DNA of 22,117 nt from Paramacrobiotus richtersi (GCA_034698045.1 JAQGAU010001000.1:1-22117), one strand, 5' to 3'; shown: positions 9,880 through 20,621, counted from the stretch's first letter. Numbers and translations: made by a program. The notes: generated from the sequence alone by a model not told the origin.

Positions 9880-12800
9880 ATGGCTGCAGACAAAAGTGCT
9901 GAAACACTGCTGTGGGGGTGGCAAAGCCAAATCAAGACCATCGCCGAACGAGGCAGACATATTTTGGGGACGGATATCCTGAGCGATGTTACCTTCCGCG
10001 TTGGACCAAAAGATGGAGAGACCGTCGACATCAAAGCGCATAAGTATGACAAGCACGGTATTTATGGTCTTTCTGACTCTTTCGCTAATTTCGATTACGA
10101 ATGTCATGTCTAGAAAGTAGAATGTAATGACGAATCTTACTTCGAGATTTTGTTTAAATGGGGACATTTCTACGTTTTGTGCTTTGAGGGCTTCATGGGG
10201 TATGGTCCCTCCGAAAATAGAATATAATGCGAAAATAATCTTAATCCATGTTCTCCGATTGATAATTTCTGTAATTGACATTTTCGATGTCTCAGATACT
10301 CTTTCCTCTGGTAAGTTTTATACTGGGTTTTTAATTTTATTAATTATTCTTTAAGTTTTAATTGAATTTTTATATGACTAGGTTCGTTCTGTCGGTGGGA
10401 AGTGCGGTGTTCGAAACGATGTTTTACGGCAACCTTCCGGAAACCAGGAGCATCATTCCGATCATCGACATTGATCCTGAATCATTTAAAGTTCTCTTGA
10501 GGTTAGAATGGCAATTGTCACTTCGTAATATTGGGGTTTTACTACTTTATTGGCTACTGTAAAGTCAGCGTTGTTGACAGATATCTTTATCATGATCAAA
10601 TCGGACCATTCGATGCAACGACCGCGTTTCCAACACTGTACGCCGCGAAGAAATATGGTCTGCCTGTTCTGAAGGATGCTTGTGAGGCATATCTGCGAGC
10701 AAACATTACGACCCAGAACTGCCTTGTTTGGTTCGTTCAGGTACGAGTAATGTGCATTAAAATTGTTTTATGAATTATAAAAAGCTGGATTTATTACTGG
10801 CGCCAAGATTGGAGATCTTCTTTGAGGTGATCTTTGGAGATGGTTAAAACGATCCAGAACTAGCCGCTGCCTATTCAGTATTTAAATTATTATTAGTTAA
10901 TTATTAGTTAGATTATTCAGTGTTTGAGTATTTTAGTTCACTAGTTCAGTAACTGACTACAATAATTTACTAGTGTTATAAATAACTTAGAATGCGGATT
11001 GTTTCATTTTCCAGAGTTTTGTAGATGGATTTTCCCTTTGATGTAGACATTAAACAAAAAAAATGCACATGCTGCTCAAAAGCTGGAAACACTGGGTTGT
11101 TCATGGTTAACGTTGACAGGCAAGGATGTACGGCGAACCAGAGTTGGAGGAGCTGTTACTCTCAGAAATCGACTGCCAGGGAGCGGTGGTCTTGAGGTCG
11201 GCCGACTTCTTGGAAGTGGACGTTGGAACTCTGAAAGAGATCCTGTCGCGGGATTCGCTGGAAGTCAGGGAAGTGGATGTATGCCACGCGGCAGTCAGGT
11301 AAGACTTAATATTACCGCCTCATGTTCCAGAAATTTCTTTAGATTCCAGAGGATCCGGAATCTATTTGTAACATTTACTTGCAACAAAGGGAAATAATGT
11401 CGGTTCTTTTCTTATCCTTAAGCTGTGAAACGTTTAAGTTTAACGAAGACATGTGTATCAGCTGAACTGGGGAGCAAAAAAAATGTATTCCTTTTAGCTA
11501 GCAGCGACGTTTAGATGGCAACGATGATTTTCAAGTAACCACAGACAGATTGTTTTGTACTCAATATTTTTTCCATTGTGTGCCCTCGGGCTACGGTGCC
11601 GAGTGACCTCTTTGCAGTTTTAAAAGAAGAGCCTGCCTGTCTGCTTTTCCACAGTGGGAACCGTAGGGCGTATGCCATAAAATACGGTTTTATTACAAGT
11701 GCGACCGTTTCCGGCGGCCTGATCTTAATGACAACTGCGATAGGCTATTCGGTCGCCAGAATTCGTTTCGTCCGTCTTCGTGGGTCACGGTAGGAGCATT
11801 AAAGTACTGCAGAAGTTTTGACAGTTTTATTGGGTTCGCTCATCGCTTCGGTCCACCAGTGACCGCAAAAAGCGAGTTCGCTTGCCTAGTGTCAGTGATT
11901 GTTGGCTGGTGTACAGATGGAATTCGGTAGCATGAGTAATAACAGCAAAGGAAAACTGCAATACAAAAGCCGTTCACTAAGCGTTACCATTCCAGATGGG
12001 CCATGCACCGTTGCGGACGAGAGCAGATTGAGGGCACAGGTGCAAATTTGAGAGCAGTGCTGGGAGATGTGCTGTTCCTAATAAGATTCCCTATCATGAC
12101 ATCCGAGGAGGTTGCATGGGGACCAGCCAAGGTAAGTACTTGTACGCGAATGTACTTCGACTGTCACAGACACTGGAAAGACAGTGCTACCGTCTTTGTA
12201 TAAAGCTGCTTGACAGCGCAGTGTGTTCTAGATTCTCCACTGTCTTGTCATATGTATCCACCGTTGGTCAGCTGCTCCTTTATCGAATGTTTTTTTTCTA
12301 GTTGGGAATACTGCTTGCCGAAGAAGTCACCCAGTTGTTTCAGTTTTGGTACGCCAGTGAAGTACTGCCGGGAATTTTTATTAATACTAGAAGGCATGTA
12401 TCGACTGAACTCCACATTGCGAGGTTCGGTGGCAAGCAGGACGGATGGACATATGCAGCGGGAAGAGTGAATAGCATCACGTAAGTACTTACATTTTTAC
12501 ATTTTTGTACATCATAATAATTATTGGTATTGCGCCTTTCAGGCTGTGTATCACATCTGTGACGGACAAAACGAACCGAAGCGTGGTAAACTTGTCATTT
12601 TCCCTAAGAACGACTGCGGGGGTTAATGCTTTGAATTTAAACAGGATTTAGCGTCCATTAGTCTGGTCGCTGTTGGAGTCTATCCTTCAAGCGAAATTCC
12701 AAGTAAACCACGACCTTTGATGCCTCATGATCGACGTACGTATTGAGTTTTCATATCTTTTTATACCCTGTAGAATTAGCCATTTTCATATTGTCTTTGT

Positions 12801-13561
12801 TTAATCAGGACCGTCATATGAGCACTATGGTGAAAACAGCTGTCCTAACAACGGATACCGTTCTCCGTGTCTGTGTGGACAGCCATATCATCACTACAGT
12901 GGGCAATTTTGCCCTAACAGCGGTCAACCACATGGTTGCAGGTGTCCACCGATAAAGGCCAACACTATGATTATCCCTCCTAAGCCAGCAGATCTCGTCA
13001 TATCCTTGAAGGTGTATGTCGAAGAAGAAGGAAATCAAAGAGAATTGGAACAGTACCGGCAGACCTTCCGCTTTGCAAGCGGTAAAACTGTGGATCCTGT
13101 CAAGAAGGCAGCGCTGAAAAGGGCCATACCACTGCAGATGCAGCAGCGATACACTGTGTCGGCTGAAATCACGGTAACTTCTTAGTTTAGCCAGCAACCG
13201 AATAACGCGTAATCAATACGCTTTCGGGACTTACAAGTATCAACTGTTTAGCGGCAGCCTGGAATGAAATGTTGCAGGGAATCCAACAATCTTACTACGG
13301 CACGGAGGGGCAGAGTAGCGTCACAAATGTCACATCATCGGGAGATTATAATGTTACAGTGCAGTTTTCATCAGTTTTAGAAGGTACGATTACGAAGCAT
13401 AGGCTGTGTTGTTTTGAAAAACCGTTTAGCAGTGTTGACCTGGATTGGTTTCAGCTAACGGGAGTCAGACGTCTGGTACATCGAGTACAGGACAGCCTTC
13501 TGGAATTACAACTATTGCGCAGGGTCAACTTCCGGAGTTTTACTTTGAGGTTATTGGATAA
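9880..13561 (+). CDS. Gene 3: BTB-BACK-PHR protein with duplicated Cys-rich PHR insert, 11 coding exons, 549 aa
   Basis: Exons: 9880-10043, 10382-10501, 10581-10740, 11120-11298, 11996-12131, 12302-12480, 12543-12585, 12645-12735, 12809-13173, 13278-13383, 13455-13561 (TAA). All introns are GT-AG and the frame stays open. BTB (SDVTFRVG, IIPIIDIDPESFKVLLR, TLYAAKKYGLPVL), BACK (LSRDSLEVREVDV, IRFPIMT) and PHR (QSYYGTEG; end GQLPEFYFEVIG) are complete. Two features are peculiar to this copy. A 73-nt intron (12736-12808) splits what is one exon in genes 1, 2 and 4. The PHR insert is also longer, with two 23-residue units each containing C-x8-C-x-C (CPNNGYRSPCLC and CPNSGQPHGCRC). Intron 4 is unusually long (697 nt) and holds a coding-like fragment. 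The role is inferred as CUL3 adaptor; the insert might bind metal or a client. Confidence 0.88.
11578..11793 (+). other. Coding-like fragment (71 codons) in gene 3 intron 4, possibly a membrane-protein relic
   Basis: An open frame without an ATG at its start, ending in TAG, lies in intron 4 and looks richer in GC than the flanking intron. The translation has a hydrophobic stretch (about SATVSGGLILMTTAIGYSV) followed by basic residues (ARIRFVRLRG). From memory this loosely resembles the second membrane segment of TMEM223, where a helix is followed by a SLRSVR-type basic motif. That resemblance is weak and unverified. It could be a decayed insert, an alternative exon or chance; open frames of this size also occur by chance here. 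Confidence 0.2.
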
Positions 13562-13856
13562 CCAAAACTGGGGGACCTCACCCCGGACCTGTTTTCTTAG
13601 CTCGTTGACTTATCACTTACGTGCTATCTTTCTTGTGGCCTATGGCAAGCTCGGTAGCGTTTATTAATTGTATTTGAATAGCTGAAATTTTTGAGTTTTT
13701 CGGAAACAGATAAACTTGGAACGGCTCGATTTTCTGTTTGTGTAGCACTGGCACCTACAGGCTACAGCATATAGTGGCTTTTTGTATATCTCCTTTGCTG
13801 AACCAGTCGATGAGCTTTTTGCTAACGTAGTTGATGCCGATGGTTTGTGACAGCAT

Positions 13857-13862
13857 AATAAA
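13857..13862 (+). terminator. Probable poly(A) signal of gene 3 (AATAAA)
   Basis: AATAAA in the context CAGCATAATAAAGG lies 295 nt past the stop. The context matches gene 4's GCATAATAAATACG. Between it and the remnant at 14048 lies sequence with no recognisable gene. Confidence 0.5.
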
Positions 13863-14047
13863 GGCTGTACGCTGTCGGGTACACGCGTTACTGCGAACGA
13901 AAATGGCTGCAATGCCCAAAAGACAGCCTGCTGGTAGGCGTTGCGCGTCAGTACAAAAGCAGCTTGCCCAATTCTGCAACGCTCTGCACCATCGATATTT
14001 AGCAAGCAAAATAGCTTTGAACAAATCCTCAGTACTCAGAACTCACT

Positions 14048-14463
14048 GCACCCCTGAAGCCGAATCGACGCTACACTCTATCGGCTGAGTTAAGGGTAAA
14101 TCTATGGATCATATGATGAAACATAAGGACTCGAGGAAACGGCCTTTAAAATGTGGGATCTTTGCATGAATCAAATGTTACAGGGAATCCAAAAGTCTTA
14201 TTACGGTACGGAGGGAAAGAGCAGTGTCACAACGCCCACATCATCGGGAGATTTTAACGTTACAGTGGAGTTTTTGTCTGTTCCGCAAGGTGCGAATAAC
14301 ACTTTTGCTGTTCGGAAATACCGGTTAAGATTAATGATTTGAACTGGTTTAAGCTGACGGAAATCAGGCGTCCGGTATATCTAAGACAGGAGGACAGTCG
14401 TCCGGAATCACGTTGGCTGCGCAGGGGCAGTTTCCGGAGTTTTATTTTGAGGTTATTGGATGA
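14048..14463 (+). pseudogene. Remnant A: 3' end of a gene-4-like BTB-BACK-PHR copy
   Basis: Three pieces are present in order. 14048-14095 is the tail of exon 8 (PLKPNRRYTLSAEL, then a GTAAAT donor). 14184-14289 is a complete exon 9 (GIQKSYYGTEGKSSVTTP). 14354-14463 is the terminal exon (GQFPEFYFEVIG, stop TGA). Sequence and introns are closest to gene 4 at 19140-19560, including the 3' flank TCGAGATTGAGGAAATG. There is no BTB, no BACK and no start, so no complete protein can be made. The surviving exons remain open, with the stop changed from TAA to TGA, which points to a fairly recent truncation. The upstream break lies at about 14047, within otherwise unrecognised DNA. Confidence 0.88.
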
Positions 14464-15299
14464 TCGAGATTGAGGAAATGTGTACAACGTTTTCTCACGG
14501 TGTGTAGTTAAGGGATATCAGTTACTGTCTTGTGGCCTTGGATAAGCCCCGTAGGCCACTTTTGCATTTGTTTAAGCTAAATTTTGGAACTTTGCCGAAT
14601 AGTTGAAAACAGTTACTGTCTGTCGGGATTGATTTGCTGTTGGCCTAAGTACATACTGGCTACTGCATAGAGCATACCTATGCAACTTGATGCAAGAGTA
14701 CTGACTTTGTAACCATAATAGATTCGTATGTGGTTTTCTGATGTCGCTGCTACAGTATTTCAAGTTTTGCAGAATGTTGATTAGTCTGATTATTCAAATT
14801 GGTATGTTTTTGTATACATAATCAAATGATACTTCTACTGGAACAGCGCACAATACACTAGCGTAGGTAAAGTATCAGCTAACCATTATAACCTACGTCC
14901 TTTGCATGAAGGGCAGCAAAAAATCAAATAACTTTAAATAACCGGCAATGTTTGTACTTTGTATTCTGTACATGTGGTTATCTTGGACACATTCTCTTGA
15001 TACGAAGGCATAAGGCTGAAGGTTATCAGAAAGTTCACGTACTATGTTAGCCGGAAGAAAGATCATTATACGCCGAGCGACACCATTAACTGGAAACTGC
15101 CGTTATAATTTCGGACTACCGCGGACCCTAAAAACACCCAAGATGTCTTTATTTCTTTCACAGAGGTTCAATGCAATGCAACCAAGAAAAAATGCTGCTG
15201 TACAGAGCATTTGACTAAAAATATATCATTTGTTTGTACGCATGCGTAATGTTTTTGTTTTTTTTTCTGTGCATTTCATGGTCTTTACGCTTTTTGAGC
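14464..15299. other. Non-genic stretch between remnants A and B
   Basis: The first part is the decayed 3' flank of remnant A, with a CATAATAGATTCG trace where the paralogs have CATAATAAA. The remainder is AT-rich and I recognise no gene, repeat family or RNA in it. Confidence 0.5.
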
Positions 15300-15650
15300 A
15301 GTACGGTTTTCGAAAACAGGTTTTATGGCAACATCCCGGATATCGAGAACATCGTTCCGATCACCGACATCGATCCTGATTGTGACTTGTGAGCCGTTTA
15401 GAGTTCTGTTAAGGTTTGAAATGTTCTGGTGCATACTGTATGTTAGGGTAGAATCCCACATTATGGCAGTTTCCGACGGTAGGGAAAGCATATGAGTTGC
15501 TTCGAAATACCCGTTATGAATGGTGACCTAAAGTGGGTTTCAACTGACGGAAAGCATGTCTCTGGTACATTTGGTGGAGGACAGCTTTCGGGAATTACAA
15601 CGGTCGCACAGGGTCAACTTCCGGAGTTTTACTTTGAGATTATTGGATAA
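15300..15650 (+). pseudogene. Remnant B: BTB exon 2 joined to the terminal PHR exon, internally deleted
   Basis: 15300-15413 matches exon 2 (STVFENRFYGNIP...IVPITDIDP) but lacks its first codons. An insertion of about 13 nt near 15380-15392 breaks the frame and introduces a stop. After a piece of intron 2 the sequence passes into intron 9 and the terminal exon (15544-15650, GQLPEFYFEIIG, TAA). Exons 3-9 are deleted, and the acceptor before the last exon reads CAA instead of CAG. The exon 2 residues and intron 2 are closest to gene 5; the terminal exon and 3' flank are closest to gene 3. Gene 5's own 3' end lies outside the window, so a gene-5-like parent is possible throughout. Confidence 0.88.
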
Positions 15651-16643
15651 TCGAAGTTAGGAATGGGGACCTGTTTCCTTATCTCATTCATTACGTGATG
15701 ACTCTTTTGCCGCCTGTGCAAGCTCACCTTTATTTGTATTTGTTTTGCTGGGATGTTTTAGTTTTGCCGAAGTAGACAAATTTGTATCAGCTCGATTTAC
15801 GTTTTGTCTAACACCGGCAGTATACTTTACGGAATGGTGAATACCATGTAATTATTATGTTGTTTTCGCCAACATGTCTGGTGCCTTCACTGCTTTGATT
15901 TGAAATTAATGCATTAAGCGGGAACATGTTACGCCCGTCCAGAAGACTGAGAAGGGAGTCAGACACGCACAATAGGCGTTGAAACTGCACCGTACAAAAA
16001 GCAGTTCACAAACTTTTGGCAGAATCTGAAAAGTAAATTACGGAAAACGCGTATTATGACCGTGTTCACGCGGATAATTTGTGTTATGTAAACGTAGTGT
16101 GTTTGACCTCCTGCTGGTGTTGGTATTCGATATTTAACTTTGCACTGTGTATCAATTTCAAAGCCTTCAAATTCTGGTTTTATATGCTGTTGTCTAAATA
16201 TTAAGTGATACAGTGCAAAAAATAGTTAATGCATTAGCTAACTTTATATGCAACACAGCAAGGAAGCTAAAAAAATTGACAGTACAATGACAGTATTAAA
16301 GTCATGGACTTCTACAGGAAACAGGAGCAAGGATCTTGATTGCCGGATACATACGTCAGCCGCCGCCGGTTAGCGGTCTGTGTCTTGCGCGGTGCAGCTG
16401 CAGCAAGCCAAAGAATTTGACAGCCAGTTTGACTCAAGCAGTTCCGATCAGCAGTCCGATCCTCTCAGTAGGTTTTTGGAACATTTATAGACTCCCCAGT
16501 TTTGGTAAGTGTGGAACATTGTTATATTTATCTGCGATTCGCTGAAGAAACGGTCATACCCTCCAAATACTTCATCATCGCTGGTGTCTGTGTAAAGCAA
16601 GGCGCGCAGCAGTGGAGAACCCGAGAAGAACCGAAACTTGGCC
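15651..16643. other. 3' flank of remnant B and upstream region of gene 4
   Basis: About 15651-15830 aligns with gene 3's 3' flank (GGACCTGTTT, GGCTCGATTT-like pieces). The rest is AT-rich up to about 16320, then more GC-rich (CGTCAGCCGCCGCCGG, GCAGCTGCAGC) close to the ATG of gene 4, as expected for a promoter or 5'UTR. I see no open frame with family support and no clear TATA box. Confidence 0.45.
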
Positions 16644-19549
16644 ATGGCTGCGGATAACAATGCTGACACGCCGTGGGGCTGGCAAAGCAAGATAAAGACC
16701 AGTGCCGAGCGGGGCAAGCATATTCTGGGAACAAGCTTCCTTAGCGATGTTACCTTTCGCGTTGGACCAAAGGGTGGAAAGACCGTCGACATCAAAGCAC
16801 ACAAGTATGGGTTTGTATCAGTCTGCCATATTATTATCTCAGGGATGCGCTGTTTTTCCTTTTTTTGGATAACCGATCAAATAATTTAATCATATTACCA
16901 TTTTCTTTTAAACTATCGAATTATGCTTCGAAAATCATGGAAAACCGAGCCTTGCCACGGAATTGTGAGTTATCTCCTCTGAAATTATCTTGATTCAAGT
17001 TCGTATCACTAATTTACTATTATTACTCGCCATTCTCATTTCGCTGAAATGATTAATCCGTAATTTGTTCCTCAGATTCCTTCTGGCAGCGGGAAGCGCG
17101 GTTTTCGAAACCATGTTCTACGGCAACCTTCCGGAAACTAAGGGTATCATACCGATCACCGATATCGATCCTGAGGCATTCCGTGTTCTGTTGAGGTTGG
17201 GAACAAATTACTGTGCATTTGCAGCTAATTCGTCTACTTCTGCTGTAGTATCTGCAGCACGATCGAGTAGTATCTGCAGCACATAGTATCTTAGGTTTCT
17301 TTATCACGATCAGATCGGACCATTTGATGCGGCCACCGCATTTCCGACACTGTACGCCGCAAAGAAATATGGCCTGCCTATTCTGAAGGATGCTTGTGAA
17401 GGATATCTGCGCAAAAACGTCGCTGCCCGAAACTGCCTTGCTTGGTTTGTCCAGGTACTTGCATGATGCATTAATATTTTCTAAAGTCAGAAAATATTCA
17501 AACGAAAAATGGTTATCCCACCGATCCAGGTCACATGTAATGAGTTTTCGGAAACAGAACTCGACTGACTACAAACGTAATATCTTGTCTAAGGTAATTT
17601 CGGTCGTGGTTGAAAATTATCCATAAAAACAGGTGTAACCGGTGTAAAAGGGGTTTCATCAGAGATCGTTTTAGAAGCAGTCCGGCGTTATTTCTTCTTG
17701 ATATTTACAGGCAAAGATTTATGACGAGCCCGAATTGGCCGAGTTTTTTCTGGAAAAAATCGATTCCATTGGTGTGTTGGTGTTGAAGTCGGCGGACTTC
17801 TTGGAAGTGGACATTGGAACTCTAAAGGATATTCTATCGCGGGACTCGTTGAAGGTCAGGGAAGTGGACGTGTATGACGCAGCAGTCAGGTAAGAGTTAG
17901 GAAAACTGTGAAATGAAGAACGTCAGAAAAGTTGTTAGACAGCTAGTAAACGAAGCGGATCCTGGAAACTGAAAACAAAGGAATCATATATTATACTTAA
18001 GCTCTGAACAGTTATATAGCCTTTGTCCTCGACACGTTAACTATGGATAGAGGGAGTAATCCTGTACGTTACTTGTGCAAAGTTTGGTAATTGTCTGGTA
18101 CATAGGCTAGAATAAGCACAAACGTGACACCACTTGTTGCTCTTCCAGATGGGCTAAAAACCGCTGCGAACAGAAGAACATTGCTGATACGGGCGCAAAT
18201 CTGCGAAGCGCGCTGGGGAATGCTCTGTTCCAGATCAGATTTCCTATCATGACATCCCACGAGGTGGCACTAGGACCAGTTAAGGTATTTTGCAAGCTGG
18301 CGTTAAGAGTTAACGTGTGGATGTGTCCGACAGTGTGTCCATTTTCGTAATGATAGATACCTATAGATTCATTGTAGATACCTAAAATGAGGTTGCATAT
18401 GTGCACATATTGGTCATCATTTGTTGCAGCACACAAAATTCAGAACATGAAACTTGTTCTCCCCAAACTTGTTTTCCCCAATGGGCATCCTGTATCATTT
18501 GGTTGTTGTACAGGTGGGCCTGCTGCTTGATGAAGAAATCAAACAGTTGTTCCAGTGTTGGTATGCCAATGAAACAATGCCTGGGAATTTCAGTACCATA
18601 AGAAGGCATATATCCACGGAACTGCACATTGCAAGATTTGATGGTAAACAAGATGGATGGACTTACGCAGCAGGAAGACAAAATGGGATCAAGTATGACT
18701 TCGCACATTCCGATACTGCACATTCAGAGTTTTAGTAACTGTCGTCTTGAAATTTCCAGATTTCGTATCGCATCCGTGACGGACAAAACGAATCGAAATG
18801 TGGTAAAGCGTTTTTGTTTTAGTAGATGCACTGCCTCTTTTCACGGTTTTCCTATAGGATCTGGCGTCGATCAGTCTAGTCGCTGTTGGATTCTATCTTT
18901 CCAGCGGCATTCTGATTGTGAACTGCCAATCCTGCGGAGCTCCAAGTGATCGTTGTAGATGCTACTACGGGGGCCGCGCTCGTGCTCAGCCCAACACACT
19001 ACCGCCATCTCCCACCATATCTCTAAAGATTTATGTCGAAGAAGCAGGAAACCAAAAGGAACTGACAGAGTTCCGCCAGACCTTTCAGCCTCCAGCCGGT
19101 GAAACTGGAGACCGTGTCCAAAAGATAGTTTTCAGCAAGCCCGTACCGCTGAAACCGCATCAGCGCTACACTATTTCGGCTGAGATAACAGTAAGTGTGA
19201 TGTGCATCGTATGATAAAACACTTGATAAGAACTGGCGGAAATGGCTTCGAAATGTGTGAGCTTTGTTGCAGGGAATCCAAAAGTCTTATTACGGTACGG
19301 AGGGAAAGGGCAGTGTCACAACGCCCACATCATCGGGAGATTTTAACATTACGGTGGAGTTTTCGTCTGTTCCGGAAGGTGCGAATAATACTTTTGTTGC
19401 TCTGAAATACCGGGGAAGAATGATGTTCTAAACTGGTTTCAGCTGGCGGAAATCAAGCGTCTGGTACATCTGTTGGAGGACAGCCGTCTGGAATCACATC
19501 GGCTGCGCAGGGGCAATTTCCGGAGTTTTATTTTGAGGTCATTGGATAA
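16644..19549 (+). CDS. Gene 4: BTB-BACK-PHR protein (BTBD-family), 10 coding exons, 507 aa
   Basis: Exons: 16644-16804, 17076-17195, 17295-17454, 17711-17889, 18149-18284, 18514-18692, 18760-18802, 18858-19190, 19273-19378, 19443-19549 (TAA). All introns are GT-AG, with the same phases as genes 1-3. BTB starts at SDVTFRVG; exon 2 has FLLAAGSAVFETMFYGNLPE and exon 3 TLYAAKKYGLPIL. BACK carries LSRDSLKVREVDVY and IRFPIMT. PHR runs from about residue 290 to GQFPEFYFEVIG. Its insert has C-x2-C-x6-C-x-C (CQSCGAPSDRCRC), intermediate between the single pair in genes 1/2 and the repeats in gene 3. Intron 2 contains a 16-bp direct repeat (17245-17260, 17267-17282). This is the best-formed member of the second subfamily. 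Inferred role: CUL3 substrate adaptor. Confidence 0.9.
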
Positions 19550-19771
19550 TCGAGATTGAGGAAATGTGCACGCCCTGTTTTCTCACTTCATTCAGATACG
19601 CGTTAACCTTTTTCCTGCGGCCTATGAAATTGAAAGTCCAGTCGGCTGGTGGTACACCTTTACAAGCTTGATTTTTGAAACTTCACCGATTATTGACAGC
19701 TCTTTGTCGGCGGTGATCTTCTTTTTGTCTAATCGGAATATAATGGTACTGCTTACTTCCTTAAAGAGCAT

Positions 19772-19777
19772 AATAAA
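19772..19777 (+). terminator. Probable poly(A) signal of gene 4 (AATAAA)
   Basis: AATAAA in GAGCATAATAAATACG lies 223 nt after the stop and matches the context seen after gene 3. Confidence 0.5.
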
Positions 19778-20177
19778 TACGTTATTTTGCTGACGTCACT
19801 GCTGCTGTGTGACACCAAAATACATGCAGTAAAAATTAATGAGATGCCACTGCGAACAGAAAGTGATGCGACGCGCGAAACGAGAGCCAGACATGTAATG
19901 TGTATACAAACATCGCAAGGATGATTGTATGTATCTGCGATCGAACGCTACCGTTAGAAACTGTCCTGGTTTATTCAGGTACACGGATGTTGTATCGTTA
20001 TTCGTTATCGGGAAAGGTTTTTGAATGGGGAATATTTATTATTTATTCAAACCATTCCCGCTGTATTCTGACATTAACCCTTTGTCACAAAGGGAAAATT
20101 GGTTGAGTACCATACAAGAAACTGAGTACCAGTATGGTATACCATAGCTAACTGTTCGAGAAAGACTTGGACCGACG

Positions 20178-20192
20178 CCCCCCCCCCCCCCC
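20178..20192. repeat. Homopolymer run of 15 C
   Basis: An uninterrupted run of 15 C between CCGACG and TCTTCTTTGGTCGG. The short CCGAC/GTCGG inverted pair brackets it. Its length may be unreliable in the assembly. Confidence 0.9.
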
Positions 20193-20274
20193 TCTTCTTT
20201 GGTCGGACCTCGCGCCGCCTCAGAGCGCAGTCATGTCAGTCATTACTACAATTTTATCATAATCCGTCTGCACT

Positions 20275-20296
20275 CTGCAGTACTCAGGTACTGCAG
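20275..20296. repeat. Short perfect hairpin CTGCAGTAC-TCAG-GTACTGCAG
   Basis: Two 9-bp arms (20275-20283 and 20288-20296) are separated by TCAG. It stands directly before the larger foldback at 20321. Too short to classify. Confidence 0.7.
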
Positions 20297-20320
20297 TCCA
20301 AAATTGAAACTTGAAAGGTA

Positions 20321-20475
20321 CTGGACCGTGTGCGATTTCAAGCTGCAACATGAAGCAAAAATCCTGAGCGATATTTAAATCAAATCAGCCCATAGACACA
20401 GCATAGGCTCCCTGAATTTAAATATCGCTCAGGATTTTTGCTCCATGTTGCAGCTTAAAATCGCACACGGTTCAG
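20321..20475. repeat. 155-bp foldback: 60-bp inverted repeat with 35-nt loop upstream of gene 5
   Basis: The left arm 20321-20380 and right arm 20416-20475 are reverse complements at 57 of 60 positions; the three differences are all transitions. The loop is 20381-20415. The centre of each arm is GCAAAAATCCTGAGCGATAT or its complement. It ends 146 nt before the ATG of gene 5, so it lies in the promoter or 5'UTR. I see no target duplication and no other copy in the window. It could be a small foldback element, a hairpin RNA precursor or a local inverted duplication. Confidence 0.88.
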
Positions 20476-20621
20476 TGACTCTTTAAGATTAGTTGTTTTT
20501 GAATTCGTGCCATCCGTAATTCTTGCTGCACTTCGTTGTTTTGTCTGGATGCGTTGAATATATTGGCTCTTTGAACTTGTACACGGTACGGAGAACGAGG
20601 ACCGAAATTTTACCAGTAACC

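Noticed and set aside
13831..14088. Open frame of 85 codons running into remnant A
   Set aside because: It reads the exon 8 remnant in the wrong frame (PEAESTLHSIG rather than PLKPNRRYTLSAEL), so it is not the ancestral protein.
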